64,000 nt of DNA, taken from Bacillus sp. RO2. Its GTDB lineage: Bacteria > Bacillota > Bacilli > Bacillales > Bacillaceae_I. The DNA lies in the NCBI RefSeq assembly GCF_012911845.1, contig NZ_JAAXCU010000041.1, forward strand, positions 62,001 to 126,000, given 5' to 3'. Of the stretch, positions 41,702-50,819 are shown in pieces. Position 1 is the stretch's first letter. The number at the start of each line of letters is the position of its first letter. The notes below the pieces were generated by a model. The model ran no database searches. It was not told where the DNA came from and saw only the letters and a program-made list of their open reading frames with translations. The position numbers and the translations under genes were made by a program.

Positions 41702-43084
41702 TTACTTATCATCTTTATGCTTGTCTTTACCTTTTCGCGATTCTTTCAAAATATTGAAGATTTCTTTTGCTGTGTCGGTGTTATCGATTTTACCCGTAAA
41801 TTTATCCATACCAGGGCCGTATGCATAAACGGACACGTCTTCCCCAGTGTGACCGTCTGTTGTCCAGCCTGTTCCTGTACGAAGGTCAAAGATTTTTTCG
41901 ATGGCATTGTCGATTTCAATAAGTTCGCCACCACTTGTTTCTTTTGCATCCTCAACAGATTGAATTTCTTCTTCTGTCAACTCAAGGTCAATATATTTTT
42001 TTAATGTTTCTTGAACAGGTGCACCTTCTGCAATTTTCTTAGCGATGAAGTCAGGTGTCTTCTTCGCAGCTTTGATTGCAGCTGGATCCCATTTGTATTC
42101 GCCGTCACGTCCCATAGCCATTCCTCCAGTGGAGTGGTCAGCTGTCGCAATAACTAGCGTGTGCTTGTCTTTTTTCGCATAGTCAATTGCTGCTTGGAAG
42201 GCTTCTTCAAAGTCTTGCATGTCACTCATTGCACCGACAACGTCATTATCATGGCCCGCCCAGTCAATTTGGCTTCCTTCTACCATCAAGAAGAAACCTT
42301 TTTCATTGTTATCAAGGCGGTCAAGTGCAGAGACCGTCATTTCTTTAAGAGAAGGCTGTTCCTCAGGACGATCAATCATTTTTTCTAACCCTTTTGGTGC
42401 AAAAAGACCTAGAATTTGCTCGTTATCATCATTTGCCATTTCCTCAGCAGTTGTTACATAGGAATAGCCGTCTTTTTCAAATTCTTTTGTGAGATCACGA
42501 TCTTCACGTTCGAAATAGCTTGTCCCACCACCAAGAAGGACATCGACTTTATGTTCACCATTGATTAGATCGTCGTAGTAATCATCTGCAATTTGATTGT
42601 AGTTATTACGAGATTCATCATGCGCTCCAAATGCTGCTGGAGTCGCATGGTTGATTTGGGAAGTTGCTACTAGTCCAGTAGATTTCCCGTTCTCTTTTGC
42701 TTGCTCCAGGACAGTTTTCACGTCTTTTTTATCCATATCAACAGCAATAGCGCCGTTATACGTTTTAATTCCAGCAGACATGGAAGTTGCAGCAGCTGCG
42801 GAGTCCGTTACGCTTTCCTCTTCATCCGAAGAATGAGTGGACTGCATCCCAACAAGATAAGGATCGTACGCCGTTTCTTCCATCTCTGGAGTGTTCGGAT
42901 CATCCTTAAGGGTACGATACGCACTTGTATAAGAATTCCCCATTCCATCTCCAATTAGGAAAATAACATTGCGGATTTCTTCTTTATTATTATCATCTTT
43001 TTTAGCGGAAACTTGGTTCATTGCAACCCCACTTACTGCAAGAGTAGCAACCATGGATACCGTTAGTAGTTTTTTAGAAAACAT
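41702..43084 (-). CDS. Secreted alkaline phosphatase (PhoA/PhoB type)
   Basis: 460 residues. A signal peptide ends near NQVSA-KK (about 27). Catalytic motifs are present: metal site VIFLIGDGMGNSY, nucleophile Ser in VTDSAAAATSM (DSA), the HATPAAFGAHDES block, EGSQIDWAGHDND and TADHSTGGM, then the late His in WTTDGHTGEDV. It hydrolyses phosphomonoesters outside the cell, usually under the PhoP regulon. A possible Pho-box-like pair is upstream (43180-43196). The C-terminus is highly charged (KGKDKHKDDK). Confidence 0.93.
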   Translation of the reverse strand: MFSKKLLTVSMVATLAVSGVAMNQVSAKKDDNNKEEIRNVIFLIGDGMGNSYTSAYRTLKDDPNTPEMEETAYDPYLVGMQSTHSSDEEESVTDSAAAATSMSAGIKTYNGAIAVDMDKKDVKTVLEQAKENGKSTGLVATSQINHATPAAFGAHDESRNNYNQIADDYYDDLINGEHKVDVLLGGGTSYFEREDRDLTKEFEKDGYSYVTTAEEMANDDNEQILGLFAPKGLEKMIDRPEEQPSLKEMTVSALDRLDNNEKGFFLMVEGSQIDWAGHDNDVVGAMSDMQDFEEAFQAAIDYAKKDKHTLVIATADHSTGGMAMGRDGEYKWDPAAIKAAKKTPDFIAKKIAEGAPVQETLKKYIDLELTEEEIQSVEDAKETSGGELIEIDNAIEKIFDLRTGTGWTTDGHTGEDVSVYAYGPGMDKFTGKIDNTDTAKEIFNILKESRKGKDKHKDDK

Positions 43085-43179
43085 AATAACCTCCTGGAAA
43101 ATGAATTTATCAATCTCACTTACAGGAGTTAGTATACTAATATATTATTAAGCCACCCTTAAGCCAACGTAAAGATTGA

Positions 43180-43196
43180 TTTACAAGCGTATTACA
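43180..43196. promoter_or_regulatory. Possible PhoP-box half sites
   Basis: TTTACA and ATTACA are spaced 11 bases apart, about 100 bases before the phosphatase start. PhoP boxes are TT(A/T/C)A(C/T)A repeats at 11-base spacing. Only two copies are visible, so this is weak. Confidence 0.3.
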
Positions 43197-43208
43197 AGGA
43201 AGAGCTGT

Positions 43209-43274
43209 GGGGACAGGTTCCTCGATCCACTAATCTCATTTACAGGACATAAATGGGTAACGGTGCCTGTCCCC
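43209..43274. repeat. GGGGACAGGCAC-type palindrome, long copy
   Basis: GGGGACAGG and CCTGTCCCC enclose 48 bases. It lies in the ~310-base gap between the divergent phosphatase and endonuclease genes; the rest of the gap should hold both promoters. Confidence 0.75.
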
Positions 43275-43395
43275 TTGACTCCCTCCCTATGCTAAAAGCC
43301 TCATTTTTTGCGTTTTACATAATTTTTACACAATTTCCAAACCTCCTGATGTACGCTATGTATGTAACGAAGCACCCACGAGGAGGAGAAACGGT

Positions 43396-44559
43396 TTGAA
43401 TCATTTTAACAAGAAAGTTCGCGGCTTATTTATTTTCCTATTTGTTTTTACCCTTGCATGCTCCCACGCCGTACCTGATAAGATGAGCGCTGCAGGTTCC
43501 GGTACTTGGAGCTCTCCGTTTACTGTGAGTCAAGCGAACTCCAATCAAAACGGTTCTACTAACACGGTTGAAGGCTATGTAGTGGGGCAACCAACGGCTA
43601 CCAATACAGTGGTTACAAGCAATTTCCCTAACGACTACGCACTAGCGTTAGCCGACAGCCCGTCTGAAACAAGCACTTCCACTATGATTTATGTTCAGAT
43701 TCCTTCTTCCTTCCGTTCAGGCTATGGATTGCAGAGCAACCCGGACCTAATGGGGAAAAAATTGAAGGTCACTGGTTCTTTAACAGCTTACTTTTCTCAT
43801 TCAGGTATCAAAAACGCATCTGCATTTGAGGTTGTGGATGGCGGGACCACAGACCCTACTGACCCACCACCAAGCTATGATTCCTATTACAGTTCTGCAG
43901 AAGGTAAAACAGGTTCCGCATTAAAAACAGCGCTACATAACATCATCGACGATCACCAAACTCTATCCTATGATGCAGTGTGGGATGCGCTGCGTAATAC
44001 AGACGAAGACCCATCAAACGCTAACAATGTTCTTTTATTGTATACCGGCCGTTCTCAATCCAAGTTCACAAACGGAGGCGGAGTAGACGACTGGAACCGC
44101 GAGCATGTTTGGGCAAAATCCCACGGTAACTTCGGTACAACTCAAGGTCCTGGAACAGACCTTCACCACCTGCGTCCAACCGATGTGACGGTAAACTCCT
44201 CCAGAGGTAACCTGGACTTTGATAACGGGGGAAGCCAACATGCTGAAGCACCAGGAAACTATTATGACAGTGATTCCTGGGAGCCGCGTGATGAAGTAAA
44301 AGGCGACGTAGCACGCATGATTTTCTATATGGCGGTTCGCTATGAAGGAGACAGCGGGGAGCTAGATTTAGAGCTTAATAACGTAGTAAACAACGGCAGT
44401 GCCCCTTACCACGGCAAACTGTCCGTCCTGCTACAATGGCACGCAGAAGACCCGGTGGATGCAAGAGAAATCCGCCGCAACAATATCATTTTCGAAAACT
44501 ACCAAGGAAACCGAAATCCATTTATCGATCATCCGGAATTTGCGGAGATGATTTGGTAG
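43396..44559 (+). CDS. Secreted endonuclease I-family nuclease with OB-fold domain
   Basis: 387 residues from a TTG with GAGGAGG upstream. The N-terminal signal segment is GLFIFLFVFTLACSHAV. Residues 35-150 form an OB-fold-like domain (TVEGYVVGQPTATNTVV, LMGKKLKVTGSLTAYFSHSG). A Pro/Thr linker follows, then the endonuclease I core (about 160-387): WNREHVWAKSHGNFG, DLHHLRPTDVTVN, GDVARMIFYMAVRYE and RNPFIDHPEF. The His residues in REHVW and LHHLRP are the expected metal/catalytic set. Probably an extracellular DNase/RNase for nucleic acid scavenging; the adjacent phosphatase fits phosphate acquisition. Confidence 0.9.
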   Translation: MNHFNKKVRGLFIFLFVFTLACSHAVPDKMSAAGSGTWSSPFTVSQANSNQNGSTNTVEGYVVGQPTATNTVVTSNFPNDYALALADSPSETSTSTMIYVQIPSSFRSGYGLQSNPDLMGKKLKVTGSLTAYFSHSGIKNASAFEVVDGGTTDPTDPPPSYDSYYSSAEGKTGSALKTALHNIIDDHQTLSYDAVWDALRNTDEDPSNANNVLLLYTGRSQSKFTNGGGVDDWNREHVWAKSHGNFGTTQGPGTDLHHLRPTDVTVNSSRGNLDFDNGGSQHAEAPGNYYDSDSWEPRDEVKGDVARMIFYMAVRYEGDSGELDLELNNVVNNGSAPYHGKLSVLLQWHAEDPVDAREIRRNNIIFENYQGNRNPFIDHPEFAEMIW

Positions 44560-44569
44560 GCAGGGTTGA

Positions 44570-44865
44570 GGGGACAGGCACGGCGACCCAACGATAAATT
44601 TAAAGCTATATTTAAAGCTATATATAGCGAATCATATATTGAGAAGGAGACATGCCGCATGGGCATGTCTTTTCATTTTTACAGTTCTATGAAAAATTAA
44701 TCTCCGTTAAAATGGATAACAAACCAACAAAGGCTTGAGGATCATACCCCTCAAACCTAACTTATATAGGAAAAGAACATTATTAAACTTTAAAGGAGAA
44801 ACGGGCCAGCGTGCCTGTCCCGGCAACCCAAAAAGGGTTTTCCCTGTCCCTATAGAATAATTTAC
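44570..44865. repeat. Split GGGGACAGGCAC-type palindrome and hairpins
   Basis: One arm (GGGGACAGGCACGGCGACCC) stands at 44570 and a complementary arm (GCCAGCGTGCCTGTCCC) near 44804. Between them are a 14-bp direct repeat (TTTAAAGCTATA twice, about 44600-44627) and a terminator (44648-44670). This fills most of the ~340-base gap between the endonuclease and hydrolase genes. No gene is visible here. Confidence 0.6.
44648..44670 (+). terminator. Terminator after the endonuclease gene
   Basis: AGACATGCC / GGCATGTCT followed by TTTCATTTTT. Confidence 0.75.
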
Positions 44866-44900
44866 TTTGTAGCTATTTTTGAGATTAGGGAGTTGGCCTT

Positions 44901-45800
44901 GTGGGGGAGTTAGTACATATTCGCGGTACGAATCTATATGTGGAGGAGTTTGGGGAAAATAATGAGGTGGCCTTGTTGTATTTGCACGGTGGGCCTGGTG
45001 CTAACTGCCTTGATTTTTGTTATGAACAGGCAAAATTGTTAGGGGAAAAGCTTAGAATCATTGCACTTGATCAGCGAGGTGTACTTCGTTCTGACCCTAT
45101 CAAGGAAGGTACGGATATTGGTTTAGATGAAATTATTGCAGATTGCGAGGCTTTAAGGGAGCAATTAGGCATTCAATCATGGACTGTCCTAGGTCATTCC
45201 TTTGGTGGTTTTATTGCACTAAAGTATACACATGAACTTCCTCATTCTGTGAAAAAGATAATCTATGAGGCGCCAACTTTTGATTTAGGGTTATCTAGTA
45301 AATCCATGATTAAACGTGCCCTCCTACTATTGGGTCCTAATCACGAGTATAACCGCTACATCCAACAGGATTCCTATACTACCAAAGAGCTTTGGAATGC
45401 GATAGGTAAGGTTTATCAGGAATTAGGAGAAGAGAAAAAGGATTCAATCTATCTAAAATCATTCGAGCCTTATGAGTTAAATAGCATCTATGAAAAGGCC
45501 CAACTTCCGTCTGAATTATGGGGACGCTCGCAAAAATACACCCAAAAGCTTGAGGAAGAAGGCATGATGTTTGAAAGCCAGCTTCCCCTCATCCCATTGG
45601 TAAATCAGCCTTCCCTACTTTTACATGGAGAGTTTGATCCAGTCTTATGCGAGCACCAGAAAAAATATTTCATAGAGAACGCTCCCGCAAGTAAAACGGT
45701 TGTATTTGAACACAATGCTCACTTTCCCCGATTAGAGGAGCCGCAAAAGTATCGGGACGAAGTGGTAAACTTTGTATTAGAAGCAGTTCCTAGTCAGTAA
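44901..45800 (+). CDS. Alpha/beta hydrolase, proline iminopeptidase-like
   Basis: 299 residues from GTG. LYLHGGPGANC gives the oxyanion HGGPG loop of prolyl aminopeptidases. Nucleophile elbow GHSFGGFIA near 104; acid in HGEFDPVLC near 255; His in EHNAHFPRLEEP near 280. The catalytic set is complete. The cap region (about 140-210) has the helical type found in iminopeptidase/lactonase relatives. The exact substrate is unknown. Probably cotranscribed with the VOC gene 31 bases downstream. Confidence 0.88.
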   Translation: MGELVHIRGTNLYVEEFGENNEVALLYLHGGPGANCLDFCYEQAKLLGEKLRIIALDQRGVLRSDPIKEGTDIGLDEIIADCEALREQLGIQSWTVLGHSFGGFIALKYTHELPHSVKKIIYEAPTFDLGLSSKSMIKRALLLLGPNHEYNRYIQQDSYTTKELWNAIGKVYQELGEEKKDSIYLKSFEPYELNSIYEKAQLPSELWGRSQKYTQKLEEEGMMFESQLPLIPLVNQPSLLLHGEFDPVLCEHQKKYFIENAPASKTVVFEHNAHFPRLEEPQKYRDEVVNFVLEAVPSQ

Positions 45801-45831
45801 GGAACACTACATATAAAAAGGAGGAACTATC

Positions 45832-46275
45832 ATGAACCGTTTAAATATCATTACACTCGGCACAAAGGACATCATGAAGGCACATAAGTTTTACAAGGAC
45901 CTAGGCTTTGACACGTCCATCAGAGGACCGGAATCCGCTCCAGCCATTATCTTCTTTAAAAATGAAGGAACAAGGATCGCGCTGTATCCGGTTGAAGAAT
46001 TAGCGAAAGACGTTAATAAACAGCAACCTCCTGAGATTGGAAAAGGGTTTCCCGGAATCACCCTGGCTTATAATACAAAATCAATAGATGAAGTGGACGA
46101 GGTCATGAAGAAAGCAGAGTTAGCAGGAGCGACCATTCAGAAAAAGCCGCAGAAAACGGACTGGGGTGGCTATAGCGGGTACTTCACCGATCTTGACGGT
46201 TACTATTGGGAAGTTGCATACGGAGAGTTTTGGGAGTTTGATGAATCGAATATGTTGGTCATTGAAGACATGTGA
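45832..46275 (+). CDS. VOC-family protein
   Basis: 147 residues with LNIITLGTKDIMKAHKFYKD, IALYPVEELAKDV, GITLAYNTKSIDEVDEV and GYSGYFTDLDGYYWEVAYG. The last block holds the conserved Glu of metal-dependent VOC proteins. AAGGAGG stands 6 bases before the ATG. It is the last plus-strand gene before the AT-rich biosynthetic region. Confidence 0.85.
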   Translation: MNRLNIITLGTKDIMKAHKFYKDLGFDTSIRGPESAPAIIFFKNEGTRIALYPVEELAKDVNKQQPPEIGKGFPGITLAYNTKSIDEVDEVMKKAELAGATIQKKPQKTDWGGYSGYFTDLDGYYWEVAYGEFWEFDESNMLVIEDM

Positions 46276-46278
46276 ATA

Positions 46279-46302
46279 AGCTACAGGTGCTGCCCTGTAG
46301 CT
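46279..46302. terminator. Hairpin at the border of the biosynthetic region
   Basis: Perfect 9-bp arms AGCTACAGG / CCTGTAGCT lie directly after the VOC stop codon. No strong T run follows. It marks the transition to AT-rich sequence; the following ~170 bases hold no gene. Confidence 0.6.
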
Positions 46303-46470
46303 CAAGTAAAATATTGATTTTATTTAATTTTGCAATTCTTTTATATTAAGAATTTACTTATCTCATGTGCACTTTTTCGCTAACAAAACTAGAATGTTGT
46401 CTTTATTTAGGTTTATTTCTTGTTCTAATATTAAGATTGGTTTAACTTCTTACCCACTGAAGGATTGCAA

Positions 46471-47313
46471 CTAAAAGTTATCTACAGTAATATTGCCGTG
46501 TATATTATCTAAAATAAGCTTCACAGCATTAGAGTCCGTATTTGATTCATAATAGCTACTATTTCCTAATGTCCATGTCCTGTTACCACCTATTTTTCCT
46601 ACCACAGTTTTTGCTAGAACATTTATTGGATTTTCTTCGTTCATAGTAATCTCAATATTACCATTTTTTAATGAAATTTCACTTTCACTTGTTACAGATA
46701 GTTCGTTTAAAGTTATATTTGAATCCACTGCTGTTAAAGATAACTTTCCATTTAAACGGTCTGCATTTATGTTACCACTAGTAATGTCCCACTCCATAAG
46801 ACCCTCAATATCTTTAACAGTTAAATCTCCTTTTTTTACATTTAAAAATAGTCCTTGGTCTAAATGTTTAGCCTTAATATCTCCTGATTCTACGTTAACA
46901 CTAACTTTAACTTGTTTCGGAACTCTTAAATTTAAGGACGAACTGGTGGTAACTATACCATTCTTTTTAAAGTCTTCCATTGTTAGCAGTACTTTATCAT
47001 TTTTCAATTTAAAGTTGCAACAATTATTATATAGTTCTTCTGCTTCGGCTTTATTCTTTGCTTTAATTATAACTGTTCCTTCCAAGATAATATTGTCCCC
47101 GTCGATCCCCTCAATCACTAAATCACTTTTAGATGCCTTAATATCCATTTTATTGCCCTTAAAGTCCGTTACTTCATTAGAATAATTAAATTCAAAAGGT
47201 TTATAACTATCTATATTACTTAATGCAGGGATTGCTCTATAAACAATAAATATAATGAATATTGCCAGTAATCCGACAATTGAACTTAGAATTAACTTAT
47301 AAATTTTGCTCAC
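46471..47313 (-). CDS. Membrane-anchored DUF4097-like protein, last gene of the biosynthetic operon
   Basis: 280 residues. One N-terminal membrane segment (LILSSIVGLLAIFIIFIVYR, 7-26) is followed by an outside domain of repeated short beta strands (VNVESGDIKAKHLDQ, LNVKKGDLTVKDIEGL, ITSGNINADRLNGKL, SLKNGNIEITMNE). This regular GDI/GNI pattern is typical of DUF4097-type beta-helices. It shares an ATGA overlap with the M16 gene upstream, so it is translationally coupled. Possible roles are self-protection against the product or an envelope partner of export; neither is proven. Confidence 0.65.
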   Translation of the reverse strand: MSKIYKLILSSIVGLLAIFIIFIVYRAIPALSNIDSYKPFEFNYSNEVTDFKGNKMDIKASKSDLVIEGIDGDNIILEGTVIIKAKNKAEAEELYNNCCNFKLKNDKVLLTMEDFKKNGIVTTSSSLNLRVPKQVKVSVNVESGDIKAKHLDQGLFLNVKKGDLTVKDIEGLMEWDITSGNINADRLNGKLSLTAVDSNITLNELSVTSESEISLKNGNIEITMNEENPINVLAKTVVGKIGGNRTWTLGNSSYYESNTDSNAVKLILDNIHGNITVDNF

Positions 47314-48587
47314 TCCTTAAGATTATACTCGAAATAAATATTATCATTTTTATTAAATAAATCTCTCATTCTATTTTGAACACAACTTGATTCTAATTTT
47401 AACAGCATTTCCAATATTTCAAAAAAATTCATTCCATCCATTAAGTCATTTGTATAAGAAATTGTAAACTTGTTAATTGAATCTAATAATAACAATTTAT
47501 TTCCTATAGCTTTTTTTATAGTTCGATGAAAGTTTATATCCTCTGGTTCCTTTTTGAGCACATCATTTATTACAGTTATAATATTTTCTTTTAAATCATG
47601 GATTTGATTGCTTGTCCCACTTAAAGAAATGAAAGAATAGTTTGGACCTGTGGTGTATGAATAACCAAAATCATCATTAACTAAATTCAATTCTTTTAGT
47701 CTAGTAGATATCTCAGATCCCGGCCCTAGATACATATCTAATCCTACACGCGTACTGAGTAAAGTACTAATATCATTTGTGTAATTAGTTTCCCTTACCC
47801 CAATTAAAAATTGCACCGCCTGCTTATGCATATTTTCATATGGGAATTTAGATTCCAAATAAGCAGGTTTTTTATAAACTCTAGTTATCGTATTCCTTGG
47901 GGGTGACAAATAATCCATTTTTTTAAAAGTTCTATTTATTAAATCCGAAAAATCAAATGGATTAACATCTCCTACCACAACCAATTTCATGTTATTTGGT
48001 ATATAATAAGAACTATGTGCTTCATCTAGTATTTTTTTGTTAAGTAGTTTTATACTATCTATAGTTCCAGCTACATCTTCCGATATGGGGGAATCAGGGT
48101 ACATTTGCTTCATTAAGCTGTTGAAAATTAACCAATCTTTCTTATCTTCGTACAATAAAAGTTCTTCTAATATTATTTTTTTTTCAATTTCGATATCTTT
48201 CAAAGTGAATTCTGGAATATAAAGTGAAGACAATAATTTTTCTATAAAAACACTTATATTATTTGCAAATGAGAAAATGAAGTTAGTTGATTTATAGTCT
48301 GTAAATGCCCCTACAGAACCACCATTATTTAAAAAAGTATTTTTAATAGAGTTTTCTCCATTTTGCGTAATTAGTAGATGTTCTAAAAAATGTGCTGTGC
48401 CTAATGGTAAATTATTTTCCTTATTCTCATTGTCAAGAAAAGTATTGTCATTACCTCCAAAGTTAACACTTAACACACCCATCGTTTGAGAGGAGTCTTC
48501 TTTTGGTAATATGTGCACCTCTAAGCCGTTTTGCAATTTTTCTTTGTACAAAGATATGCCTAAGTCTTTATTTATATATTGCTTCAT
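47310..48587 (-). CDS. M16-family zinc peptidase, catalytic subunit
   Basis: 425 residues, one M16B chain. The inverted zinc motif HFLEH is at 66-70, and the downstream Glu block KIILEELLLYEDK supplies the third ligand, so the active site is intact. The C-terminal half has DDFGYSYTTGPNYSFISL. M16B peptidases work as two-chain clamps; the partner is the M16-like half of the upstream gene, which lacks zinc ligands. ATGA overlaps link it to both neighbours. In RiPP pathways (AlbF in subtilosin; FlaP-type in class III lanthipeptides) such enzymes remove leaders, the role I propose here. Confidence 0.85.
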   Translation of the reverse strand: MKQYINKDLGISLYKEKLQNGLEVHILPKEDSSQTMGVLSVNFGGNDNTFLDNENKENNLPLGTAHFLEHLLITQNGENSIKNTFLNNGGSVGAFTDYKSTNFIFSFANNISVFIEKLLSSLYIPEFTLKDIEIEKKIILEELLLYEDKKDWLIFNSLMKQMYPDSPISEDVAGTIDSIKLLNKKILDEAHSSYYIPNNMKLVVVGDVNPFDFSDLINRTFKKMDYLSPPRNTITRVYKKPAYLESKFPYENMHKQAVQFLIGVRETNYTNDISTLLSTRVGLDMYLGPGSEISTRLKELNLVNDDFGYSYTTGPNYSFISLSGTSNQIHDLKENIITVINDVLKKEPEDINFHRTIKKAIGNKLLLLDSINKFTISYTNDLMDGMNFFEILEMLLKLESSCVQNRMRDLFNKNDNIYFEYNLKE

Positions 48588-50818
48588 AATAAAGCCTCTT
48601 TCTTACTTTTTGTTTTAAATATAGTATCTAGTTTTAATTTGTTTGCTAAATTAATTATGTCCTCTACTGTAATTTGGTCTAGAGTGTTCAATATCTCTTT
48701 TTCATCGTAATGATAATTAAGTATTTCTCCGTCTAAATGGATATCAATTATAGTTGACATCATATCTAAGCCGGTTATGATGTAATGTTTTATAAGATTT
48801 ATAGCCGAGCTCACTTCAGATTTTACTATTTCCCCTTCTTTTAATTGTTGAAGTTCTTCATTAACTATATTTATTACTTCTTCGTAATGTTCCTCATTAA
48901 GAGCTATGTTTATTAATAATATTCCTTTGTAATGTTCTATTTCTGAGCTTAAAAAATATGTAAGCCCTCTTTCACTCCTTATTTTTTTATGTAATCTAGA
49001 GTTTGGCGAGTTTCCAAAAATAGCATTGAAAACCATTAAAGATAAATAGTGTTTAGAGGTGAAATTGGTTTGTGTTTTAAAACCAATTACCAACCGACCT
49101 TGTGCTGTTTGGACATTCTTTTCTACTACTTGGATTAGTTTATTTTGTGGAGAAGTCATATTTTGAGGCAAGTTTGGACTTTTCCCATTATTGTTACCTA
49201 GGTTTTTAAAGATTCTTTTTATGACCTTTTCCTTTTCGTCGATATTCCCTATTACATGTACATGTATCGAGGAATTCTCCAAAATATCTAAATATACTTT
49301 GTAAAGCTTTTCTGTGGTTATATTTTTAATTTCTTCCAAAATTCCGTACACAGGTATACTAAATGGCTCACCAGATGTCATTGCCCTTAAACACATCTCC
49401 TGGACAAAATATTCAATACTTGCTTCCGATTCATGGATAGTATTTTTTAGCACTTCTATCCCCCTATGCACTTTTTCAGCACTAAAGCCTTTATCTCTTA
49501 GTGGGGAGTATAGTACGTCAGATAGAAATGTGAAAGCTTCGTCAAGTAATTCGAACTGTGTGTAATTTTTATTGTAGGGAAATAACAGTTTTAGTTCTAA
49601 AACCTGTAAATCACCTTTTCTATTAATACTAATATTGAATTCACCACCATATAAATCTTCAAGTTTCATTTGAAGATCAGACGGTATCAATACTGATTGT
49701 AATAAAGCAACAGAAGAAACCTTCTGCAAACTAATAGGCAATAATAAATTTACCGTAATAGTAGTATTTCTAAATTTTTTGTTGTCTTGAACATGAGCAC
49801 TGATGTTTCCAATAGATTCAGTTAAGAAAGAAGCTGTCTCTTCTTCCAAAAGATAAAGTTTTGCATTTGCAACATCCAGTCCTAAGGTTGAAGAACCTAT
49901 ATCCCTCTTTGTTTTCCAATCAAAACGCATATCTGCTTTATCTTCTTCTATACTTCGGTGCCAGGATATTACCTGATTATGATGCCGATCCCAAAGTCTC
50001 CATAGTTCTGGTTGGTCTAATAATGCTTTATTAAAGATTTGAAAAGTTTTATTACAAGCTTCTTGTATTTTATTATTTTCTACATAAAAAGGTTCATGGA
50101 AATGGATTCTTTTCTTTCCTTCCGGAGTTTGACTGGTAATAATAACGCATATTTTTTTGTGTGTCTGTTCTAATATTCTAAAGATACCGCTTCTTACCCT
50201 TATTTTTGAAGTTACTAGAGATGTTTCAAGGTCATAAGCGTCTTCATTAAATCCACTATTTCCATCAAGAAACAATAAAAAGGAATTTTTTTTCTTTAGT
50301 AAGTAATGCAGTTTAACCCCTATCAAATTCGATTCAGAAACTAAAAGGTTAACGCCTGCATGTCTTCTCGTATCATTCCACCCATTTAATAAGTTTTCAG
50401 CATTAAATGAATCCCTGTCTACTACTACACTAAACTTTTTTTCATGATTACTTATATTATCCCGCAGTTCCTTTATTATTGGATTTAAATTATGGCGATA
50501 ATCACCATAGTGCCAAGTTAAAAAGGCACCTCCTTCGTTTAATATCTCAGATATATACTCTTTACCAATAATTTCATCCCAGTGATTATCTAGAATTGGA
50601 TCTAACCTTATATCATTTATATGGTTGTTGTAAACCATATGATCTAACCAAATTTTTTCTAAAGACTTGGTTTGAGTTGTTGGCTTTAATTCCATGGTAA
50701 TATTCATTAAAGAAAGGAATTTTTCTATCGGTATTCCAAATTTACGATAATAATCTAATATCATTTCTTCTTTTTCGAAGGAAGTTCTATTTGTAATGTC
50801 CTGAATGTTTAATAACAT
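48584..50818 (-). CDS. Fusion: LPLAT-like acyltransferase + non-catalytic M16 subunit
   Basis: 744 residues from the ATG at 50818 (GAGGTG upstream; a longer frame overlaps the previous gene by 40 bases). Residues 1-300 resemble HtrB/LpxL-type acyltransferases: GGAFLTWHYGDYRHNL at the HxxxxE position (Arg here replaces the acid), SFLLFLDGNSGF, and RVRSGIFRILEQTHKKICVI. Residues 330-744 form an M16B chain without HxxEH, with the substrate-binding Arg-Tyr region SERGLTYFLSSEIEHYKG. I know of no such fusion. It suggests leader cleavage and acylation are done in one complex with the catalytic M16 protein. Confidence 0.7.
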   Translation of the reverse strand: MLLNIQDITNRTSFEKEEMILDYYRKFGIPIEKFLSLMNITMELKPTTQTKSLEKIWLDHMVYNNHINDIRLDPILDNHWDEIIGKEYISEILNEGGAFLTWHYGDYRHNLNPIIKELRDNISNHEKKFSVVVDRDSFNAENLLNGWNDTRRHAGVNLLVSESNLIGVKLHYLLKKKNSFLLFLDGNSGFNEDAYDLETSLVTSKIRVRSGIFRILEQTHKKICVIITSQTPEGKKRIHFHEPFYVENNKIQEACNKTFQIFNKALLDQPELWRLWDRHHNQVISWHRSIEEDKADMRFDWKTKRDIGSSTLGLDVANAKLYLLEEETASFLTESIGNISAHVQDNKKFRNTTITVNLLLPISLQKVSSVALLQSVLIPSDLQMKLEDLYGGEFNISINRKGDLQVLELKLLFPYNKNYTQFELLDEAFTFLSDVLYSPLRDKGFSAEKVHRGIEVLKNTIHESEASIEYFVQEMCLRAMTSGEPFSIPVYGILEEIKNITTEKLYKVYLDILENSSIHVHVIGNIDEKEKVIKRIFKNLGNNNGKSPNLPQNMTSPQNKLIQVVEKNVQTAQGRLVIGFKTQTNFTSKHYLSLMVFNAIFGNSPNSRLHKKIRSERGLTYFLSSEIEHYKGILLINIALNEEHYEEVINIVNEELQQLKEGEIVKSEVSSAINLIKHYIITGLDMMSTIIDIHLDGEILNYHYDEKEILNTLDQITVEDIINLANKLKLDTIFKTKSKKEALL

Positions 50819-50819
50819 G

